Source of the DNA: Tolypocladium sp. Sup5 PDA-1
Lineage: Eukaryota > Ascomycota > Sordariomycetes > Hypocreales > Ophiocordycipitaceae
DNA: 64,000 nt
Direction: 5' to 3'
NCBI GenBank assembly: GCA_000750105.3
Contig: JPHH03000024.1
Location: 124,001 to 188,000 of the forward strand
The translations under genes were made by a program, and so were the position numbers. Of the stretch, positions 58,701 to 64,000 are shown in pieces. How positions within the stretch are numbered: position 1 is the stretch's first letter; each line of letters opens with the position of its first letter. The notes under the pieces are model-generated. The model ran no database searches. It was not told the origin of the DNA and saw nothing but the letters and a program-made list of their open reading frames with translations.

Positions 58701-59496
58701 CGCCGGATATGGCTATGTCATACATCGAAACGGACTCACCGTCCTGAGCGGCAGCGGCCGCCTCGGCCCTGCTGAGGTCTTCGATGCCGAAGCAAAAGGC
58801 GCTTTAGAGGGACTGCGTGCCGCTCTGAGCCTCCCCGACCCGGAACGAATCATCGTGTGCCTCGACAACCTCGCAGCCGCAACGTGCCTGAGAGGCATGC
58901 CATCCGACTCCTCCCAGGAAGTCTTCCTTGAATTCCAAGCTCTGGCCGCAGAACATGATGCCACAGAGGTCCACTGGATCCCCGGCCACACCAACATCCA
59001 AGGCAACGAGCAGGCAGACGCCTTAGCAAAGGCAGGAACCTGTCAACCCGAGCCTGCAGGTGCTCTCCCGACACTAGCATATCTGCGCAAGGCCGCTAGA
59101 CAGTGGCCCAAAGACGCATTTAAAGCCTGGTGGGAAGCATCTGCACCCGAACAGTATAGAGCCCTAGGCCTCAAGCCCACGACTGGCTGTCCGCCTGAAC
59201 TCGCACTCTCCCGACCTCTGCTCCACCATCTGCTCGCAGCCAGAACCCATCATGGGGACTTTGCTGACTACCACGAGAGATTCAACCACGACGATGCATG
59301 TTTGACGTGCTCATGTGGTCGACGAAAAGAACCTAAACATCTCTTCTATTGCAGGAAGATCCTGCCGCGGCATCGGATGAGGCTTGCACCCTCACCGACT
59401 GCGGCAGTCAACCGTGCAATAGGCAGAGACTTCGACCAGTTCGTCAAGCTGGCGAAGGCGAGCTCCTTCTTCGGAACGGTTTGCCCTCGCCACTAG
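55768..59496 (+). CDS. LINE ORF2 polyprotein (endonuclease-RT-RNase H) with one premature TAG
   Basis: Starts at ATG 55768, inside the ORF1 stop, and would be 1,242 residues. Domains: APE-like endonuclease, residues ~10-230 (LRVFQANVGK, MVLLQEPWT, LVAGDFNAKHCNW, ATSSDHFTLSV); reverse transcriptase, ~440-720 (RPISLLSCLGKGLERL, VTMDIQGAFDTV, GLPQGSPVS, FGYADDTGIL with YADD at 662); RNase H, ~965-1090 (VVYSDGSLSSEGAAGYGYVI with Asp 970, then DAEAKGALEGL, CLDNLAAA, WIPGHTNIQGNEQADALAKA, all catalytic positions kept); and a C-terminal CTC-C...H...C finger (LFYC). One TAG at 57139-57141 (codon 458), between YAV and HAIG, breaks the protein; one C-to-T change from CAG would explain it. The rest is open, so this copy is nearly intact. 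Confidence 0.92.
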
Positions 59497-59926
59497 GCGA
59501 CTGCACCTTTCCCTCTCCCTTCCTTTCCTTTGTCTGAACTCTTCTCTCGCCACGGCGAGGCGGAGGGTGTTGCACCACCCTTTGTCCGCCCGGGTCAGTT
59601 GAGGTTGCGCTTCGCAATCTCCGGCAACGGTCTCTTGCAGACCAATTAGAAAGACAGCATAGCTGTCGCGCCTGAACGTCCCGCTGACGGGCAACAGGCT
59701 CAACAAAGAGCGCCTTGGAGCCGATGAAATGCTGGATGTTGGTTTTGTTTACATTTTACGGCGGAGCAGATGACGCGGAGGGGTTCTCATTTCGCTTGGG
59801 CGTTTTGTGGGCTGCCCCACTACAACCTGTATCGATATAGTAGACTGTAGACTTCCAGTAGCTCAGCACGTCCTGTGCCCCCTCGCGGGGACCTGAGCGG
59901 CCTAACAGCCGCTGGACGGAAAATAC
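59497..59926 (+). other. LINE 3' untranslated region
   Basis: Follows the ORF2 stop; starts C/T-rich and contains no further coding frame. It ends at the (ACAT)n tail. Confidence 0.8.
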
Positions 59927-59946
59927 ACATACATACATACATACAT
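59927..59946 (+). repeat. (ACAT)n tail of the LINE
   Basis: Five ACAT units close the element directly before the 3' target-site duplication; LINEs of this kind can end in short tandem repeats instead of poly(A). Confidence 0.85.
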
Positions 59947-59960
59947 ACCCGCTAGCAATG
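59947..59960 (+). repeat. Target-site duplication, 3' copy
   Basis: ACCCGCTAGCAATG, identical to 53861-53874. The exact left border may slide by two bases because the tail also ends in AC. Confidence 0.92.
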
Positions 59961-60185
59961 GATCACCATAGTACAGAGGAGTTAGGCCGTTTATGGCTTG
60001 CAACGGCTGGGTATGTTGCAAGATCACAAGCGAAATGACGAGACAGAGACATATGAATAACTGTAGGTAGGCACCCTGTTTGCCGAGGCAAACGCATCCA
60101 CGAACTTAACTTTCTATCTCTGATAGGTTACCACGCTCGCCACAACATCCCATCAGCAAATGGAAAGCGCTATCTTCGGCTTTAT

Positions 60186-61786
60186 ATGGCATCCGCATCT
60201 TCAATAATGGCTCCTCAAATGTGTTTTGCAAAGAGCGAGACTCTCGACACATCACACAATCCTGGCATTAAAGCGAGTCAACCTACGGCCAAGGCGAACG
60301 AGGATACCGAGATGGATTCCACTGGTGTCCCGAAGCGCAAGGACGAAATCAAATGGGATAATGACGAAATGGAATGGTTTCTGAGCAACCTTAAAGCGCG
60401 CGGCATACAAGTCCAAGAGATTAACGGGCGCGATTGTCCGCCCGAAGCTATGATGCATGACTGAGGAGGTGTCCTTACAGCGCTTGTCGTTTGCCCACGG
60501 AGCGAATGGGGAGTCGCACAGACTTTGAAGTTGCTCAAGGGTTCAAAGCTTTACGGCCACGGGTATTTTAATGGCGCGTCATGCTCTGACATCATGCTAG
60601 ATCTAGCTAGCATGACCAAGCAACGAATTACGGACAATACGCTGTTCTTGGAGCCCGGTTGTGTCTTGGGACAAAGTATGTATACCTTGGCGCAGCACCA
60701 CAAAGTGATGCCTCCCGGAAATTGCTTCGGCGTCGGGGCGGGCGGACACTTTCTCACTGTGGGATGGACCTTATCTTGGCTCGACGCTATGGGATTGGGT
60801 GCCAGTCCGTCATCGGCGGGCGTGTCGTCTTGTGGGACGGTTCCGTGGTGGAGGTAGACGAGAAGAAGCATCCGAAGCTGCTCTATGAGACGCGTGGCGG
60901 TGCAGTCGCAGGAGTGGGGGTGGTCACTGAAGTACGGCTACGCCTGATCGACGAGCCGGATCTTGCAACATGGCGCTTTACTCGCATTAGCGAAGAGCAG
61001 TTGGAGATCTGCGTGGGAAACGAGGTTTTCACCAAAGCCGGAACGCTGCCTGAAGATGTTTCTGTATCGTTTCGCTTCCATTTTGAGCCAGATCAACTTG
61101 GGCCTGTGTGCTCGTTCAATATTGTTAGTCTTCTGGTAGTAGATGAGACTATTCGTTGCCTTAACCAACACTTGGGCAGTGAAGTCACATCTTGGGTGGC
61201 CGATCCTTCCGCGTGGGACGAAAAGTCTCTAGTGGATTTGTGAATGCTGCCGGCTTCAGAGTTCTTGTTCGCGAGCGCGGAAATGTTAGCCGAAGTCTCG
61301 TCTACGGCGCTGCATAAAAATCCTCTGGTCTACTGGCAACTGACCTCCTCCTCGCGCGAGACGGCAAGGTCGTTCTTTACATCGATCTCGCATTGGGTTG
61401 TTCCAGAGTGCGAAGATATGCTTCTTAAATTATATAAGTTTGAATCCGTTCAGGCAGAGCCGGCACGCAAGGGAATGTACGCACTTGTCATTCAAGGAGC
61501 CGGACACATTTCAGAGATACAACATGAGTGTTCCATGCCGCTAGGTGAGGCATTAGCCCGCTTCGAACTGCACCGTGATGACCCCGAGAAAGAACGGGAA
61601 TGGAGTCGTCCTTTTACTGACGACATCTCCGAGATTATCCAGTCTGAAGCAGACCCGATGCGCGACCGACCATACCGGGAGACATTTGGCCATATGAGCA
61701 AGCTAAGGATAGTAGACTGGACTCTATTCTCAAGAAGTATGATCGACGTTTTGTGTGTGCTGATTCGGGTCAGCGTCAACTGGTAA
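60186..61786 (+). pseudogene. FAD-linked oxidoreductase (BBE-like) pseudogene
   Basis: Plus frames give the layout of fungal FAD-binding type-4 oxidoreductases: DEIKWDNDEMEWFLSNLKAR, TALVVCPRSEWGVAQTLKLL, YFNGASCSDIMLDLASM, LFLEPGCVLGQSMYTLAQHH, GNCFGVGAGGHFLTVGW (FAD site), then in a shifted frame IGGRVVLWDGSVVEV and ETRGGAVAGVGVVTEVRLRL, and further C-terminal substrate-domain text. Disablements: TGA at 60462-60464; loss of the segment before YFNGA that normally holds the RSGGHS FAD-attachment motif; a frame shift near 60780; and TGA at 61241-61243. The C-terminus stops early, without the usual berberine-bridge-enzyme tail. It starts ~225 bp beyond the LINE, but nothing links the two. Confidence 0.85.
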
Positions 61787-62928
61787 GCACGGCACACTGA
61801 CTTGACTGAACCACTCCGGAATCTATGGAGACTCAAAACATGCGAGGGTTGAGCCATGACTGTGCAAGTAGTGGTAGTTACACGAGTTGTATGGAGGCCG
61901 TCGGTATCCAAGAAACAAGCTCCGTAGCGGAGCTGTCAATTTATTAAAAGGGTCAGGATTAAGCGGCGGGCCCAATATAGACCAGCCTTTCAGTCACAGC
62001 TCTCCAATGAGCCGTACTCTTGTGAAGGCGAATGTGGGTGGCAAGAGCTGAGTTTCTGGAGCGTCACCGGAGGAGAGGTTTCGAAATGCCGAGAGGATAT
62101 TGCTGAGCCGCTATAAGCTCCCCCGACGACAAAGCCTTCAGCGTTTGCTTGGCTTTCACAAAGGTGTATGAGATCTTGGCTCGGTCGTTCAATCCCTTAC
62201 AAGATTATTGCTAAACCAATGGCAGAGCATGCGACTTGCCATTCTATACCACTGCAGTTCATACTATAATAGCTATATCACTAGAACAGAACGGTTTATA
62301 GAAACATTATCCTAGTCCGGTTCCTTATTAATACACAAAGCGAAAACACAATCAGGGCATGGATAGTTTGGTGGAAGCAAACTGGCCGTGCCTTCCATGG
62401 CAAGACTAACGCTTGAGAGGGGAAAATCCCCTTCTTCTTGGGCGGTCCGTAGAGGGGTACCCTCACATGCTCCTGGGGTAGGTGATCCTCTACCATCGAA
62501 CGGCCACGGGCTGCGAATTTAGGATTAAAGTCATTACGGTAGCATAAAGATACTAAAGGTATTATGCCTCTGTCACGTTCAGTTGGCTGGGTTCGATCAA
62601 GCATCGTGACCATAGTTACCCACAATGCGTGAGACACTTTGTCAGAGAGTGGCATGCACAAGGGGCGTGCAGGAACCGATATAACGATACATACTCACTC
62701 GGATGGACTGGTTCTGCAGGACATACACAGCAACAATACACACCCTTACAATATTATCTAGTTTACGTGACACACCTTGCCAACGAACCAGTCGCTCCTC
62801 TCACCACGCATGAGATTTGCCCAATCGCAACCCCGCACTTACGCTGAAGTCAGTTTAAGCTCTGTGGCACTATAACCTTAATACCTTTGCCAGCCGCCCC
62901 TGCACGGGCAATGCTTACGTAAGTTAAG
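61787..62928. other. 1.1 kb without a supported gene
   Basis: A minus frame at 62296-62661 (121 codons) has a protein-like core (YRNDFNPKFAARGRSMVEDH, VRVPLYGPPKKKGIFPSQAL) but no recognised family or ATG-linked context; it may be a fragment of a transposon gene. Confidence 0.3.
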
Positions 62929-63012
62929 CACCAAAGGTGGGACCCAATACAGGCACGAGGCCCCGTGCCTGTATTGGGTCCCCCCGTGCGCCTATTGGGA
63001 GCCACCAAAGGT
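62929..63012. repeat. Perfect 19-bp inverted repeat inside 10-bp direct repeats
   Basis: Arms GGGACCCAATACAGGCACG (62939-62957) and its exact reverse complement (62964-62982) surround a 6-nt loop. The structure plus ~20 bp lies between two copies of CACCAAAGGT (62929-62938 and 63003-63012). Right of the hairpin, CCTATTGGGAGC repeats the arm's end in altered form. It could be a tiny mobile element with target-site duplication, or a transcribed hairpin. Confidence 0.75.
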
Positions 63013-63549
63013 CAGGTACCTATTGAGCGCCTAGAGTACTGCACGAAGTACATACAATACAGCGATACCAGCAGTCCGTTGATTGTCAGGGAAGAGGGAC
63101 GCTGCTTCTGTTGACGATGTATTTCGACAGACAATAGAAACGCAGGCTTAACTTAATGGTCCAAAGTCGAAGGCTCTAGTTTCAGATCTTTACAGAATGG
63201 GGTGGCTCGGTACTGGTCATTTATCTCTCGCTCGCGACTTAGACTCACAGCTCTTAATGTTTTAGGATCGGAAAATTTAGAAGTAGCTTGGAGCACACAA
63301 TGGTCAAAACTCGACGTCAGGTACGTAACTTTGCATTGCAGTTTATGGCGAGCTATTCGTGGCACGAGTCCCCCGATAACAGCAAAAGGCATGATAGACT
63401 TTATCAAGTCTCTTGTACCGGCCGCGGGGCATCGAGGAAGGCATTGGGGGTTGTATCGATGGATTCCAAGCCTGCAAATCCCTTTAATCCCAAATTTACC
63501 CTGTATGAGGAATGCTGAAACATATCCAGGGCAATGTGACCTTGAATCA
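63013..63549. other. 3' flank of the edge gene, nothing recognised
   Basis: Long frames on both strands (for example 63202-63690 plus) are shadows of noncoding or opposite-strand sequence and have no family match. Confidence 0.4.
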
Positions 63550-64000
63550 TCAGGCAGGAGACCCTTTCTTTTCACCAATCACTACAGCGTTCCCCGTTAT
63601 GAAGTTCTTGGCCATCCATGCCCAATCGATGACGACGAGGGCCATGATGAACAGCACCCCTGTGATGACGAAGGGGGAGACAAGCTCTGATGTGCTGGCT
63701 TGACACTGGATCTGGCCAACACCAATTGCAGCTGAGAGAAAACTGAGGAAGAAGCCCATAGTGTAGTCCTATGGCAAATAAGGTTAGGGGGAGATTCTTG
63801 CGACAGCAATCGGCGTGAAATGGCACACCTTATAGGTAGTAATGAAGAACATGCCGTAGGCAAATATTGCCCAAATGAAGATGCTACCGATTATTCGGGC
63901 AGCAACTTCGGATTGGTGCGGTACCATCAAGAATCCATTCCAGTACACAGCCACAAAAGTCCATGCCAGAGGCCCAGAAACAACAGGGGAGTGAATCAAG
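63550..64000 (-). CDS. Partial integral membrane protein, DUF1774-like (5' end outside window)
   Basis: Two exons: 63829 to beyond 64000, and 63550-63768, joined by a 60-bp GTGTGC...ATAG intron at phase 0. The visible 3' part encodes about three to four membrane helices: VSGPLAWTFVAVYWNGF, ARIIGSIFIWAIFAYGMFFI, TTYK|DYTMGFFLSFLSAAIGVG and PFVITGVLFIMALVVIDWAW. A short polar tail ends in EKKGSPA. The 'YK-DYTMGF' junction and helix order resemble fungal DUF1774 membrane proteins as I recall them; this is not verified. No break is seen in the visible part. Confidence 0.55.

Larger units (their letters stand above)
53875..59946 (+). mobile_element. Near-complete Tad-like LINE retrotransposon
   Basis: About 6.07 kb flanked by an exact 14-bp target-site duplication. 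Order: 130 bp 5' leader, ORF1 (nucleic-acid-binding, three zinc knuckles), ORF2 (endonuclease, reverse transcriptase, RNase H, Cys/His tail), ~430 bp 3' UTR and an (ACAT)n tail. The presence of an APE-type endonuclease plus an RNase H domain fits the fungal Tad1/I group. The exact duplication and the single disablement (a TAG in ORF2) suggest a recent insertion. Clade is inferred from domain order only. Confidence 0.93.

Noticed and set aside
62296..62661. 121-codon minus frame with a protein-like core
   Set aside because: No family recognised and no supporting context; left as a possible transposon fragment.

Overview
The window reads as nuclear DNA of a filamentous ascomycete, probably a sordariomycete. 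Genes carry short GT-AG introns of about 45-100 bases. Recognisable families include a CFEM-type PTH11-like receptor, a rhodopsin-domain membrane protein, secreted thaumatin-like and small cysteine-bearing proteins, a Tad-like LINE, and a chromodomain Ty3/gypsy remnant. Gene density is low, pseudogenes are many, and paralogous copies recur, so this looks like an accessory, repeat-rich or subtelomere-like compartment rather than core chromosome. Species assignment is not possible from the sequence alone.

Layout. 0.4-5.2 kb: an apparently intact HP1-like chromodomain/chromoshadow gene, then broken F-box, DNAJC7-like TPR and (tentatively) OB-fold genes. 5.7-7.2 kb: an intact four-exon CFEM receptor. 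8.5-14 kb: three members of an unnamed F-box-like family plus a second DNAJC7-like remnant. 17-21 kb: two secreted-protein genes. 23.8-25.6 kb: an ankyrin-repeat gene. 26.3-34.3 kb: two degenerate copies of a very large orphan gene, the first cut off by a gypsy 3' end with LTR. 34.8-36.2 kb: an intact 450-residue protein that shares the 8.5-14 kb family motif and ends in a C3HC4 RING-like finger. 36.9-44.2 kb: pseudogenes of an ADGF-type adenosine deaminase, a centromeric-H3-like histone, a LINE fragment and an SRPK-like kinase. 46-48 kb: a coiled-coil ORF and a RAD52-like remnant. 49.9-53.3 kb: two intact membrane-protein genes. 53.9-59.9 kb: a near-complete LINE with a 14-bp target-site duplication. 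60.2-61.8 kb: a broken FAD-linked oxidoreductase. The right edge holds the 3' end of another membrane-protein gene.

Two themes connect the parts. First, several genes are extra copies of chromatin and genome-maintenance genes (HP1, CenH3, RAD52, SRPK kinase, DNAJC7), nearly all broken. Many breaks are TAG/TAA stops where the family would have Gln, i.e. C-to-T in a CpA context, which is what repeat-induced point mutation (RIP) produces. Second, an unnamed family links an F-box-like N-terminus (three members) with a RING-like C-terminus (one member), so it may be a lineage-specific group of ubiquitin-ligase-related proteins; this is the best candidate for an undescribed system here.
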